DNA of 14,667 nucleotides, taken from the NCBI GenBank assembly GCA_947311605.1, contig CAMZLC010000070.1:1-14667 (forward strand), in the 5' to 3' direction. Source of the DNA: an uncultured Sulfurovum sp. Its GTDB lineage: Bacteria > Campylobacterota > Campylobacteria > Campylobacterales > Sulfurovaceae. A program made the translations under genes and the position numbers. Numbering within the stretch: position 1 is the stretch's first letter; each line of letters begins with the position of its first letter. This document shows, in pieces, positions 6,088 through 13,488 of this stretch. The notes beneath the pieces were generated by a model, which saw nothing but the letters and a program-made list of their open reading frames with translations, did no database searches and had not been told where the DNA came from.

Positions 6088-7884
6088 TTAGAACATCGGA
6101 TAGATAGCGACCAACAATCCTGCAAGCAGCATGCCTAGCCTTCTAGTCCATGAATATGTATCATTAACAAGTCCATAAGAGACCAAAGAAAGCCCTGCAA
6201 TGATCTTGACAAAAGAGAGCAATGAGAATAGGAGATCAGTTTCTGGATGAATGAGATAACGGTTGCTGATAAAAGCGATAGGTATGATATAGAGACCAAT
6301 CCCTAAACGCATTGCCTTGGAGGCTACCTTGAGCCAGTGGGAGTCAGCCATGCCTGCTGCGATGAAGACGGTGCCGCAAACCGGTGGAGTGATGGTGGAA
6401 AGCAGGGCAAACCAGAAGACAAATAGGTGGGTTTCTAGTGCAGGAAGACCATACTCCTGGAGGATAGGACCAGCTACTGAGACACTGATAATGTAAGCGG
6501 CGGTAGTGGGCACCTCCATACCCAAAACAAGACAAGCAAATGCAGTAAGGATCAGCGCAATCCAGAGCTTCCCACCTGAGAATAGAAGAATTGCCGAAGT
6601 GATCTTGACACCGACCCCGGTGATATTGAGCACACCGATTATAATACCTGCACAGATAATCACTGATGCGATAACGGCGATCTGTTTTGAAGCTACGATC
6701 GCAGCTTCTAGCAGTGTAAAGAACCATCTCTTGAATGAAAAATGCCACTCTCTGTCAATGGCGAGCAGTACCATGGAGGCAAATATAGCCAAGGCAGCGG
6801 CATATTGTGGTGTTTTACCAACCAACAATAGTGCAAGCAGTAGGATACCAAAGGGTATGAGAAAAAACGGAGAGAGCCTAAGCACCAGTTTTCCACTGGG
6901 AATCTCCTCTTCGTTTATGGCAAGGAGATCGTACTTGCTGGCAAAAATATCCACACCGATCCAGACAGTAGCAAAAAAAAGAATAGCAGGAAAGATCGCT
7001 GCTCCCATGATGGTGGTGTAGTTGACACCAAGAAGCTCTGCCATAATAAAAGCGCCAGCCCCCATGAGAGGCGGCATGATCTGCCCACCAGTGCTGGCGA
7101 CTGCCTCTACTGCAGCTGCAAGACTCCCTGGGTAACCAAGGCGCTTCATTGTGGGGATGGTAAACGCTCCCGTAGAGGCGACATTGGCTGAAGCAGACCC
7201 AGAGATTGAGCCAAAAAAAGCAGAAGCAAGCACAGAGACTTTGGCTGCACCACCCTTTAGCCTGCCTGCCAGCTTGGTAGAGATTGCCATAAAAGCATTT
7301 CCTCCCTCTCCCACACCGACAAGGGCACCTAGAATGACAAAAACCGCCACTACATTGACAGAGATACCTGTCAAGCTACCATAGATACCTCCTTCCGCAA
7401 TAACCAATGTACCCAAAAAGCTTTCTAGAGGAATCTCCTGATGCCCAAAGTTCCCAGGAATGTAGTGTCCAAATATACCATAGAGCAGGGCAACAAGTGC
7501 TGTTAAGGGAAGAGCCAACTTGACTGAGCGACGTGCCATCTCCATGACACTCAAGATCAGTACCCCTGCAATCCAAAACTGCAGTGAGCCTTCCAGGGAA
7601 CCATACTGATCCTCTAGATCAGCATGATTGAAGATGATATAGGCAGAAGCCATCAATGCGAGCAAAAGTAGTACATACCCAATAACAACAGTGCTCTTTG
7701 AGCTATTTCGAGGAAAGAGAAAGATCCATGGCAGCACCAATGCAAGATGTAGAGGCCGACTGACGAGATTGGGAGTTAGTCCTGTAAAAATCAGGTAAAT
7801 ATGAAAACCGACCGTAACGAGTGCCAATAGCGCCATGGCCCAGTAGTAGAGGGGCCGTGGTGTATCTGTTTCTTGTGTTAGCAT
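6088..7884 (-). CDS. TRAP transporter fused permease (DctQM type, TAXI family)
   Basis: Inner-membrane permease that uses the sodium or proton gradient to take up a substrate delivered by a periplasmic binding protein. In 598 aa the first ~120 residues look like the small (DctQ) part with four helices, and the rest like the large (DctM) part with about 12. Landmarks of the TAXI-type fused permeases are GSISGSASANVASTGAFTIP (near 230), GGQIMPP, LGMEVPTTAAYI and STITPPVCGTVFIAAGMA. The length is somewhat short for fused TRAP permeases but both halves look complete, with no frameshift. Its ATG (7882-7884) overlaps the TAA of the binding-protein gene by one base (TAATG), so the two are co-translated. 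The N-terminus lies immediately after this overlap, fixing the start. The substrate cannot be read from the sequence. Confidence 0.93.
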   Translation of the reverse strand: MLTQETDTPRPLYYWAMALLALVTVGFHIYLIFTGLTPNLVSRPLHLALVLPWIFLFPRNSSKSTVVIGYVLLLLALMASAYIIFNHADLEDQYGSLEGSLQFWIAGVLILSVMEMARRSVKLALPLTALVALLYGIFGHYIPGNFGHQEIPLESFLGTLVIAEGGIYGSLTGISVNVVAVFVILGALVGVGEGGNAFMAISTKLAGRLKGGAAKVSVLASAFFGSISGSASANVASTGAFTIPTMKRLGYPGSLAAAVEAVASTGGQIMPPLMGAGAFIMAELLGVNYTTIMGAAIFPAILFFATVWIGVDIFASKYDLLAINEEEIPSGKLVLRLSPFFLIPFGILLLALLLVGKTPQYAAALAIFASMVLLAIDREWHFSFKRWFFTLLEAAIVASKQIAVIASVIICAGIIIGVLNITGVGVKITSAILLFSGGKLWIALILTAFACLVLGMEVPTTAAYIISVSVAGPILQEYGLPALETHLFVFWFALLSTITPPVCGTVFIAAGMADSHWLKVASKAMRLGIGLYIIPIAFISNRYLIHPETDLLFSLLSFVKIIAGLSLVSYGLVNDTYSWTRRLGMLLAGLLVAIYPMF

Positions 7885-8837
7885 TATTGGAGTTTTTCGG
7901 GTATCTTTGCTTTGATTTCGTTGTAATATTTGAGGGCACCTTTATGCAGTTTGGTGTGAAATATACTGAGATTATCTATTGTGATAGCTTTCCACCATGT
8001 ACTCTGTTTGGCAAGATTGTCTTTGGACTCCCAAAAGGCTTTTGTGAGTCTATAGGCGGTATCTTCATCCATATCAGTTGTCGTATAGACTCCTACGGGC
8101 AGCGTGGTGGTGGCAACATCTTTTTCGACACCATTGTAAGTGCCTGCGGGTATGATGAGCTTGTCGCGTTTGGTGCGCTTGATCTGTTCGTCCGTCATGC
8201 TGAGCAGTGAGATCTTGGTACTGGCAGCAGCCTCTATGACATTGGGTGCAGGGTAGCTTCCTGAAGTAGCGAATCCATCAATTTGACCATTTTTGAGTGC
8301 CGCTACGGCACCCGACAGTTCTGCATTGATGAGTTTAGTCTTTCCTTCAAGCCCAAAAAGTTTTATATACTTTTTGGCCTCTTTGGCACCGAAGCTTCCC
8401 TTGCCGATGAGAAGGCTTTTACCGGCGAGTTCCTCGTAGGAATGAATGCCGCTGTCTGCGCGAACCACCATATGCATTGTGAGGAAAGGAATGGGAAAAA
8501 GCGAGCGAATCTTTTGATACTCTTCCGGATTGTCTTTAGCAAACATAGCCTTGCCTTTGACGGCTAGTTTGACCAATACAGGAGGTGTGGTAAAGACATA
8601 GTTTCCCTTGCGTTTGCGCACCTCTTTGACATTTTGCACGGAGCCTTGGGACTCTTCGATGGTGAGCATCAATGCCCCGTGAGTGGCTTTGTTGATCTGC
8701 TCTCCGACCTGCACAGCCATTTGGTAGTAGGAGGAGGTAGATTTAGCGGATTTGTAAGTGATACGGCTACTGGATGCTTGAAGATGTACAGAAAGCAATA
8801 GAGTAGCGGCAATAGGCAAAATTCTAGATAGTGTCAT
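7884..8837 (-). CDS. TAXI family TRAP solute-binding protein, periplasmic
   Basis: Captures the substrate in the periplasm for the TRAP permease encoded directly downstream. The 317-aa protein starts with a Sec signal peptide (MTLSRILPIAATLLLSVHLQA, likely cleaved before SSSR at about 21/22). The mature part has TAXI-family landmarks: a YYQMAVQVGEQINK helix after the first strand, YEELAGKSLLIGKGSFG (near 135-150), GAVAALKNGQIDGFATSGSYPAP and IIPAGTYNGVEKDVATTTLPVGVYT. The ATG at 8835-8837 has AGGAG about 6 bases upstream. The known TAXI ligands include amino- and oxo-acids such as glutamate, but no ligand can be assigned here. It probably belongs with the AraC-type gene 44 bases upstream on the same strand, though a -10 box lies in that gap. 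Confidence 0.92.
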   Translation of the reverse strand: MTLSRILPIAATLLLSVHLQASSSRITYKSAKSTSSYYQMAVQVGEQINKATHGALMLTIEESQGSVQNVKEVRKRKGNYVFTTPPVLVKLAVKGKAMFAKDNPEEYQKIRSLFPIPFLTMHMVVRADSGIHSYEELAGKSLLIGKGSFGAKEAKKYIKLFGLEGKTKLINAELSGAVAALKNGQIDGFATSGSYPAPNVIEAAASTKISLLSMTDEQIKRTKRDKLIIPAGTYNGVEKDVATTTLPVGVYTTTDMDEDTAYRLTKAFWESKDNLAKQSTWWKAITIDNLSIFHTKLHKGALKYYNEIKAKIPEKLQ

Positions 8838-8864
8838 GTGAGTCTCCTGAAAGTTAGATTTTTT

Positions 8865-8870
8865 ATTGTA
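8865..8870 (-). promoter_or_regulatory. -10 box of the TRAP operon
   Basis: Minus-strand TACAAT preceded by TTTGA in the 44-base gap between the AraC-type gene and the binding-protein gene, about 28 bases before the start codon. It would allow the transporter genes to be transcribed apart from their regulator, the arrangement expected if the regulator acts here. No -35 box or clear operator repeat is visible. Confidence 0.5.
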
Positions 8871-8881
8871 TCAAATTTACA

Positions 8882-9694
8882 TTAAACCTTATAGGCATGT
8901 GGGCTGACGGCGTAGGCTTTTTTGAAATTTCTGACAAAGTGGCTTTGGTCATAAAACCCTGCCTCCAGCGCGATCTCTGCTAGAGATAGATTGGTGTCTT
9001 GCAACATGAGGGCTTTGGCATGGTGGATGCGTTGATCGATGAGAAAGGCCTGCAGGGTGAGTCCGAAGTGTTGCTTGAAGCGTCTGGAGATATGGGCGGT
9101 GCTGTAGCCGGTATGGGCTGCGATGGTGGCAGCAGAGATATTCTGATTGAGATGAGAGAGAATGAACTGTTTGACCTCTTCGAAAAGCAGTGCCTCGTCA
9201 AGAGGAGATGTGCTGTCTGTGTACTCCAAAAAGAGTCTTTTGAGCAGCGCAGTAAGTGCTGCCTCGGCCTCACCTCGGGAGTGTGTTTGCTGACTGATCC
9301 GTGTGATGATCTCCATGAGTTCTGTGCCATAGTTTTGGTCAGAAATGATAAATTCTCTCATGGGAAGCAGCCGCTCTGTATCGAAAATCTGCTGCTGCAT
9401 CTCCAGTACCCATGCCTTTTCAAAATGCAGATTATAGTAGGGGAGAGGTACGGGAGAGAGGGGATGTGTCAGGTGCACCTGATCAGGGCAGAAGAGGGCG
9501 ATCTGTCCAGGATACAGCTTTACTTCTGTACTGGGATGGTAGGTGATGCCGATCTCTCCTGCACCGACCATGCAGAGGCTAAAGGTAGGATGGGAGTGTT
9601 TGGCAAAGTGCCGAAAGGATTCGAGGTTTTGCTTGAGCTCTGCATAGATCCGTCCCTGATGATCTTTTAGTTTGATGATGCTGTTTTGATCCAC
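8882..9694 (-). CDS. AraC family transcriptional regulator with cupin-like sensor domain
   Basis: Probable ligand-responsive activator. In 270 aa the N-terminal ~120 residues resemble the AraC_binding cupin domain (HSHPTFSLCMVGAGEI, then HPSTEVKLYPGQIALFCPDQVHLTHP). The C-terminus has two helix-turn-helix units: the first around 187-219 (AATIAAHTGYSTAHISRRFKQ), the second around 236-270 (LAEIALEAGFYDQSHFVRNFKK). I start at the GTG at 9692-9694, which has AAGGA about 6 bases upstream; the frame stays open to 9787, but a start there would lie inside the divergent gene. The regulator faces the Gate/dehydrogenase/TSUP operon on one side and precedes the TRAP genes on the other, so it may control both. 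The effector is unknown. Confidence 0.9.
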   Translation of the reverse strand: MDQNSIIKLKDHQGRIYAELKQNLESFRHFAKHSHPTFSLCMVGAGEIGITYHPSTEVKLYPGQIALFCPDQVHLTHPLSPVPLPYYNLHFEKAWVLEMQQQIFDTERLLPMREFIISDQNYGTELMEIITRISQQTHSRGEAEAALTALLKRLFLEYTDSTSPLDEALLFEEVKQFILSHLNQNISAATIAAHTGYSTAHISRRFKQHFGLTLQAFLIDQRIHHAKALMLQDTNLSLAEIALEAGFYDQSHFVRNFKKAYAVSPHAYKV

Positions 9695-9742
9695 TTTTTT
9701 CCTTGTGTCAGTTTTGTACAAGACATAATTCTGCTTCTGTGT

Positions 9743-9748
9743 TACAAT
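9743..9748 (+). promoter_or_regulatory. -10 box of the Gate protein operon
   Basis: Plus-strand TACAAT, 28 bases before the ATG at 9776, with AGGA (9765-9768) as ribosome site. It gives a leader of about 20 bases for the three-gene operon. On the minus strand a TATAAT lies at 9768-9773, only 20 bases away and pointing towards it, so the two divergent genes may have promoters whose transcripts start face to face. Confidence 0.45.
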
Positions 9749-9767
9749 GCTTACAAGATATGTTAGG

Positions 9768-9773
9768 ATTATA
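9768..9773 (-). promoter_or_regulatory. Possible -10 box of the AraC-type regulator gene
   Basis: Minus-strand TATAAT preceded by GG, about 74 bases upstream of the GTG start at 9694, giving a leader of roughly 65 bases. It overlaps the leader and ribosome-site region of the divergent Gate gene. TACAAA at about 9716-9721 on the minus strand is a weaker alternative that would give a shorter leader. Confidence 0.35.
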
Positions 9774-9775
9774 CC

Positions 9776-10666
9776 ATGAACTACCAAGAAACATTCCGTA
9801 CAGCGCTTCAGAGTGCCTGGATCATCATCAAGCTGGTGATCCCTATCTACATCATCGCAGATATTCTCTACTACTACAATGTGCTGGAGCGGGTAGCCTT
9901 TCTCTTCGAACCTTTTACTGGGATGCTTGGCCTGCCTGCTGAGGCGGCACTGAGTATCATTTCAGGGGTATTTCTCAACCTCTATGCAGCAGTGGCTTTC
10001 GCTGCACCGCTGGAGATGTCGCCACATCAATGGAGCGTGCTGGCGATCTTTTTGGGAGTCTGCCATTCCCTTATTGTGGAGAATGTCATCATGAAGAAGC
10101 TTGGTATATCCAATCTTTACTCCTATGCCCTGCGTTTTGGCGGCGGATTGGTTATTGCTTGGATCGCATTTCAGATGCCATCTGAGTGGTTTTCTGCGAC
10201 TGTGACCTCAGAGACCTTTACCCAGAAACACTATGTAGACTTCACAGATCTGATCACGACGTCCCTGGGCAGCGCTGTAATGCTGACGGTCAAGATCATC
10301 CTTTTGATCTCCGTGCTGATCTTCGTCATGGATTGGATCAAGAGCCGCCCTTTTGTCAAAAACTCTGCCAAAAATGTGAGCAAGGGTTTTACGATCACTG
10401 TCGGCATCATCCTCGGTATTACCTACGGAGCGGGGGTACTGATCAAGGAGAAGCAGAGTGGGGCATTGAGCCGTGATGATATTTTCTATATCGGCACCTT
10501 TTTGATGATTTGTCATGCGATCATAGAGGATACACTGCTCTTCGTGATCTTCGGAGCGGATCTGACGATGGTCATTGCGATCCGTGCAATGGCAGCACTA
10601 CTGATTGCGTCACTGTTTTTGATGTTTTATAGGAGAAGCAAACATGGCAATACTGATCTATCATAA
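9776..10666 (+). CDS. Nucleoside recognition (Gate) domain membrane protein
   Basis: A 296-aa inner-membrane protein with about seven to eight helices arranged as two similar halves, as in SpmA/SpmB and YjiG/YjiH-type Gate proteins. Helix-loop features that repeat are CHSLIVENVIMKKLG (near 101-115) in the first half and CHAIIEDTLLFVIFG (near 246-260) in the second; each places a His and an acidic residue inside the membrane. Members are thought to be transporters, but few have a known substrate. The ATG has AGGA 8 bases upstream. Its last 23 bases overlap the dehydrogenase gene, so the two are likely translationally coupled. It is the first gene of a three-gene operon that faces the AraC-type regulator. 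I assign the family with confidence but no substrate. Confidence 0.82.
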   Translation: MNYQETFRTALQSAWIIIKLVIPIYIIADILYYYNVLERVAFLFEPFTGMLGLPAEAALSIISGVFLNLYAAVAFAAPLEMSPHQWSVLAIFLGVCHSLIVENVIMKKLGISNLYSYALRFGGGLVIAWIAFQMPSEWFSATVTSETFTQKHYVDFTDLITTSLGSAVMLTVKIILLISVLIFVMDWIKSRPFVKNSAKNVSKGFTITVGIILGITYGAGVLIKEKQSGALSRDDIFYIGTFLMICHAIIEDTLLFVIFGADLTMVIAIRAMAALLIASLFLMFYRRSKHGNTDLS

Positions 10667-11576
10667 AGAAATCTATATCCACAACTGGGTCAAGGCACTC
10701 AAAGGAGCGGATCAGACACTCGATATCCGTATCTATCCGGAGACAGGGGATGTGGAGGATATTCTCTTTGGCATTACGGCGGCAGGATATCCCGAGGGGC
10801 TCTGGAGGCGTTTTCCCAACCTCAAGGCGCTCTCCTCCATCGGCGCAGGGGTGAGCCATATACTGGAGGATGCCACCCTTCCGCCAGACCTCCCGGTACT
10901 CAAGCTGGTGGACAAGCGTCTCAATCAGTCGATGTGGGAATATATCCTCGCTACAGTCACATATTGCAGCAAACACCTTCATCGTTATCAGATGCAGCAG
11001 CGTGAAAGTGTCTGGAAGGAGCTTCGACCCAACAGTTTTGACCGGACGACGGTAGGGGTGCTGGGGCTGGGAAGTATCGGCAGTTTTGTGGCGCAGCATC
11101 TGGCAACACTTGGTTTTGTGGTCAAGGGTTTTGCCAACTCACACAGAGAGATAGGGGGCGTAGAGGTATCGAAACTCTCCGAGGCATCCGATGAGATCAT
11201 GGCATCGGTGGATATCTGGATCTCTATCCTGCCGTTGACGGCGCAGACGGAAAATATATTCGATCAGCATTTTTTCTCTCGCCTCAAGGAGGGTGCAGTG
11301 CTGATCAATGTTGGCAGGGGTCATCAGGTCGTCGATGATGATTTGATCGATGCGTTGGATTGCGGACAGCTCTCCTATGCTTATCTGGATGTCTTCAGAG
11401 AAGAGCCGCTGCCGAAGTCACATCCTTTTTGGCGACACCCACAGATCTCCACCACGCCGCATATCGCCAGTATCACCAGCCCCCGAAGTGTGGCAGAACA
11501 GATCGTGACCAACTACTACCATGCACTCACGGGAGAGCCGCTTGACAATGTGGTGGACAGGGTGTTGGGATACTGA
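10644..11576 (+). CDS. D-2-hydroxyacid dehydrogenase, GhrA-like (glyoxylate/hydroxypyruvate reductase type)
   Basis: NAD(P)-dependent reduction of a 2-oxo acid to the D-2-hydroxy acid, or the reverse, in the cytoplasm. The 310-aa protein has the two-domain formate/glycerate dehydrogenase layout: nucleotide-binding GLGSIG (141-146) inside the central Rossmann domain and the catalytic triad Arg225 (NVGRGHQV), Glu254 (FREEPLP) and His273 (TTPHIAS). Length and motifs match E. coli GhrA, whose substrates are glyoxylate and hydroxypyruvate; the true substrate here could be different. The ATG at 10644 has AGGAG 8 bases upstream and lies inside the end of the Gate gene. Its TGA overlaps the next ATG by one base. 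The operon setting, between two membrane proteins, suggests it acts on a transported acid. Confidence 0.92.
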   Translation: MAILIYHKEIYIHNWVKALKGADQTLDIRIYPETGDVEDILFGITAAGYPEGLWRRFPNLKALSSIGAGVSHILEDATLPPDLPVLKLVDKRLNQSMWEYILATVTYCSKHLHRYQMQQRESVWKELRPNSFDRTTVGVLGLGSIGSFVAQHLATLGFVVKGFANSHREIGGVEVSKLSEASDEIMASVDIWISILPLTAQTENIFDQHFFSRLKEGAVLINVGRGHQVVDDDLIDALDCGQLSYAYLDVFREEPLPKSHPFWRHPQISTTPHIASITSPRSVAEQIVTNYYHALTGEPLDNVVDRVLGY

Positions 11577-12325
11577 TGGAGATTGACCTGCTTACGCTCT
11601 TTTTGCTGTTTTTGGCAGGAGGCTTTGCCGGATTTGTAGATGCGATCGCCGGAGGCGGAGGGATCATCGCCTTGCCGGCACTGCTGGCAGCGGGTGTGCC
11701 GCCACACCAGGCACTGGCAACCAATAAACTGCAGGGAAGCTTCGGCAGTCTCACTGCCGCAGTAAATTATGCACATAAAGGGATGCTACATCCCAAAACG
11801 CTGATCATGGGTGTATGCTTTACCTTGATGGGTGCAGCGGCCGGGACACTTCTGGTACAGTATTTTCCTGCAAATGCACTGGAGAACACTATTGTGGTGA
11901 TGCTGGTAGTGATATTTGTATATACACTCCTTTCGCCAGATCTTGGAAAGATAAAGAAACATGCCATCATCAATAACCATATCTTTTATGGTATCTTTGG
12001 TTTGCTTATTGGGTTTTATGATGGGTTTTTTGGGCCAGGTACAGGGAGTTTCTGGACGATGGCACTGATCCTGATGCTGGGGCTGGATCTCAAACAGGCC
12101 ACAGCACAGACCAAGCTCTTTAACTTCGCCAGTAACATCGTCTCATTGGCACTGTTTGTCTATGCCGGACTGGTGATATGGACGATAGGATTGGTGATGG
12201 GAACAGGGCAGATAGTCGGAGCCTATATCGGCTCCTCGATGGTGAGTAGAAAAGAGGTGAAATTCATTCGGATATTCTTTCTGATCGTAGTAGGTGCCAC
12301 GATCTTGAAGCTGTTGCTAGCCTGA
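11576..12325 (+). CDS. TSUP (TauE/SafE) family permease
   Basis: Inner-membrane protein of 249 aa with about eight helices in two repeats. The first repeat opens with AGGFAGFVDAIAGGGGIIALPALLAAGVPPHQALATNK and the family hallmark LATNKLQGSFGS; the second has GFYDGFFGPGTGSF with LGLDLKQATAQTKLFNFASN. TSUP proteins move sulfite, sulfoacetate, sulfolactate, thiosulfate and other organosulfur or organic anions, usually outward, but most are uncharacterised. The ATG overlaps the dehydrogenase TGA by one base (TGATG), so this is the last gene of the three-gene operon. It ends exactly against the stop of the convergent SLAC1 gene with no room for a terminator. Being the final gene after an oxidoreductase, it may export or import the dehydrogenase substrate or product; that is inference. 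Confidence 0.92.
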   Translation: MEIDLLTLFLLFLAGGFAGFVDAIAGGGGIIALPALLAAGVPPHQALATNKLQGSFGSLTAAVNYAHKGMLHPKTLIMGVCFTLMGAAAGTLLVQYFPANALENTIVVMLVVIFVYTLLSPDLGKIKKHAIINNHIFYGIFGLLIGFYDGFFGPGTGSFWTMALILMLGLDLKQATAQTKLFNFASNIVSLALFVYAGLVIWTIGLVMGTGQIVGAYIGSSMVSRKEVKFIRIFFLIVVGATILKLLLA

Positions 12326-13297
12326 TCATTCCTGAATACAGATCTCTTTTTTAAACATATGCACAATGGTCTGATAGAGTACCACCAGGGTCATGAGTGT
12401 GGCTACACCCATCATGGCGTAGGAGAGATAGAGGTTGAAACTGTCATGCATCTTGTGATACATGAGCATGGCGGCGATCGCCATAGCAGCGAGGGGGAAG
12501 ATGAATGCCCACCAAGAGATGAAGTATTTCAGTCCGAGGAATCTCCTGAACATAAATGCCAGCATGAAGGTAAAGAAGAGTGCGATCGAGTAGAGGAAAT
12601 GTGCAAACATATCGATCGTATGATAAAGCTTGAAGTAGGCAATGAATGCCACTGCAGGTGGCGCCAGCATGATAAAGAGCGTAGGCAGGAATTTCTGCGC
12701 CAACTGATGGTGGAAAATGACACGATTCAGCACGATGGACAAAAAGATGATCCAGAAAAAGACCCCCACGCTAAAGAAGTAAATAAGTACCATCTTGGAG
12801 GCAAGCCCAATACCTCCTACCGGTATAAGGACATTGCCCACGATAGGGATGAACCATGCAGGATTGGAGTGGGCGATCTCCTGATTGTGGTTGATCCAGA
12901 AGGAGATCGTATAGAGTGTCATGTAGGTGTGCATCGCTGCACCTGCATACCAGAACCAAGCTCCCATCGTAGGAAAATCATGGCGGGTAATGATCGCCAG
13001 CATCAGCATGGAGATGGAGACCGCCGAGAAGAAGTTGATCCTTACGGGGTGTTTCCACTCATTGAGGACAGCCTTGGGATAGGAGATGAGTTTGGCAAGG
13101 TAGATCAGAGACACAGAGGCAAAAATGCCCAGCGCGACATACATCATCGTATGGCCGATCACATGAGGAAAACCGATGAATTCCGCTGCTTTCTGGTAGG
13201 CGATCGTCAGCCCACTGATGCCCATCACGATCGCAAACATCATAACAGGATAAAACTTGAGTCTGTTGAGTTTGATACTTTCTGGTTGTCCGTCCAT
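12326..13297 (-). CDS. SLAC1/TehA-type anion channel (TDT family)
   Basis: An inner-membrane channel or transporter for anions. The 323-aa protein has about ten helices and resembles SLAC1 anion channel family proteins of Campylobacterota: the early MFAIVMGISGLTIAYQKA helix, the loop NPAWFIPIVGNVLIPVGG, and LPTLFIMLAPPAVAFIAY. Relatives carry malate, tellurite-related anions, nitrate or chloride; the ion here is unknown. I use the ATG at 13295-13297, which has AAGGAT about 8 bases upstream; the open frame continues upstream to 13369 without adding family sequence. The gene is divergent from a two-component regulator whose probable binding sites also lie in its leader. Its stop codon shares a TGATCA hexamer with the TSUP stop. 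Confidence 0.85.
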   Translation of the reverse strand: MDGQPESIKLNRLKFYPVMMFAIVMGISGLTIAYQKAAEFIGFPHVIGHTMMYVALGIFASVSLIYLAKLISYPKAVLNEWKHPVRINFFSAVSISMLMLAIITRHDFPTMGAWFWYAGAAMHTYMTLYTISFWINHNQEIAHSNPAWFIPIVGNVLIPVGGIGLASKMVLIYFFSVGVFFWIIFLSIVLNRVIFHHQLAQKFLPTLFIMLAPPAVAFIAYFKLYHTIDMFAHFLYSIALFFTFMLAFMFRRFLGLKYFISWWAFIFPLAAMAIAAMLMYHKMHDSFNLYLSYAMMGVATLMTLVVLYQTIVHMFKKEICIQE

Positions 13298-13325
13298 AAA
13301 ATAGATCCTTTTATATAAGTTTTGA

Positions 13326-13340
13326 TGATAAAACTTATCA
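13326..13340. promoter_or_regulatory. Perfect 6-3-6 palindrome in the SLAC1 leader
   Basis: TGATAA-AAC-TTATCA (plus strand), 29 bases before the SLAC1 start and downstream of its likely -10 box (minus-strand TACTAT at 13360-13365). The same half site recurs upstream of the response regulator as GTGATAA at 13427-13433 and inverted (TATCAC) at 13469-13474. This suggests a protein-binding site, though a short hairpin in the leader RNA is also possible. Confidence 0.5.
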
Positions 13341-13426
13341 CCTTTTGTAATAAAAATGAATAGTAGCAAAAGAAACCTTAAATGGGAGGCAGATTATCCG
13401 AATTGGAGAGTATCAGACTATAAGAA

Positions 13427-13474
13427 GTGATAAAACACAGAGATTCATCTATTTGTACTATAATGATGTATCAC
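13427..13474. promoter_or_regulatory. Promoter of the two-component operon with flanking inverted half sites
   Basis: A plus-strand TATAAT (13459-13464) lies 25 bases before the regulator ATG. It is flanked by GTGATA (13427-13432) and its inverted copy TATCAC (13469-13474). The left half site lies just before where the -35 box would be and the right one downstream of the -10 box, so binding at either side could activate or block transcription. Confidence 0.45.
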
Positions 13475-13488
13475 TTTTTGGAGGCTCT

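Noticed and set aside
9695..9787. N-terminal extension of the AraC-type regulator to the first open start at 9787
   Set aside because: That start would lie inside the divergent Gate gene and upstream of its own likely promoter; the GTG at 9694 has a good ribosome site and begins in the family-like region.
12359..13318. Long plus-strand open frame of 319 codons opposite the SLAC1 gene
   Set aside because: The translation is rich in His, Asp, Glu and Arg with no recognisable domain, and it is the complement of a hydrophobic membrane protein, which often yields such frames. No promoter or ribosome site was found for it.
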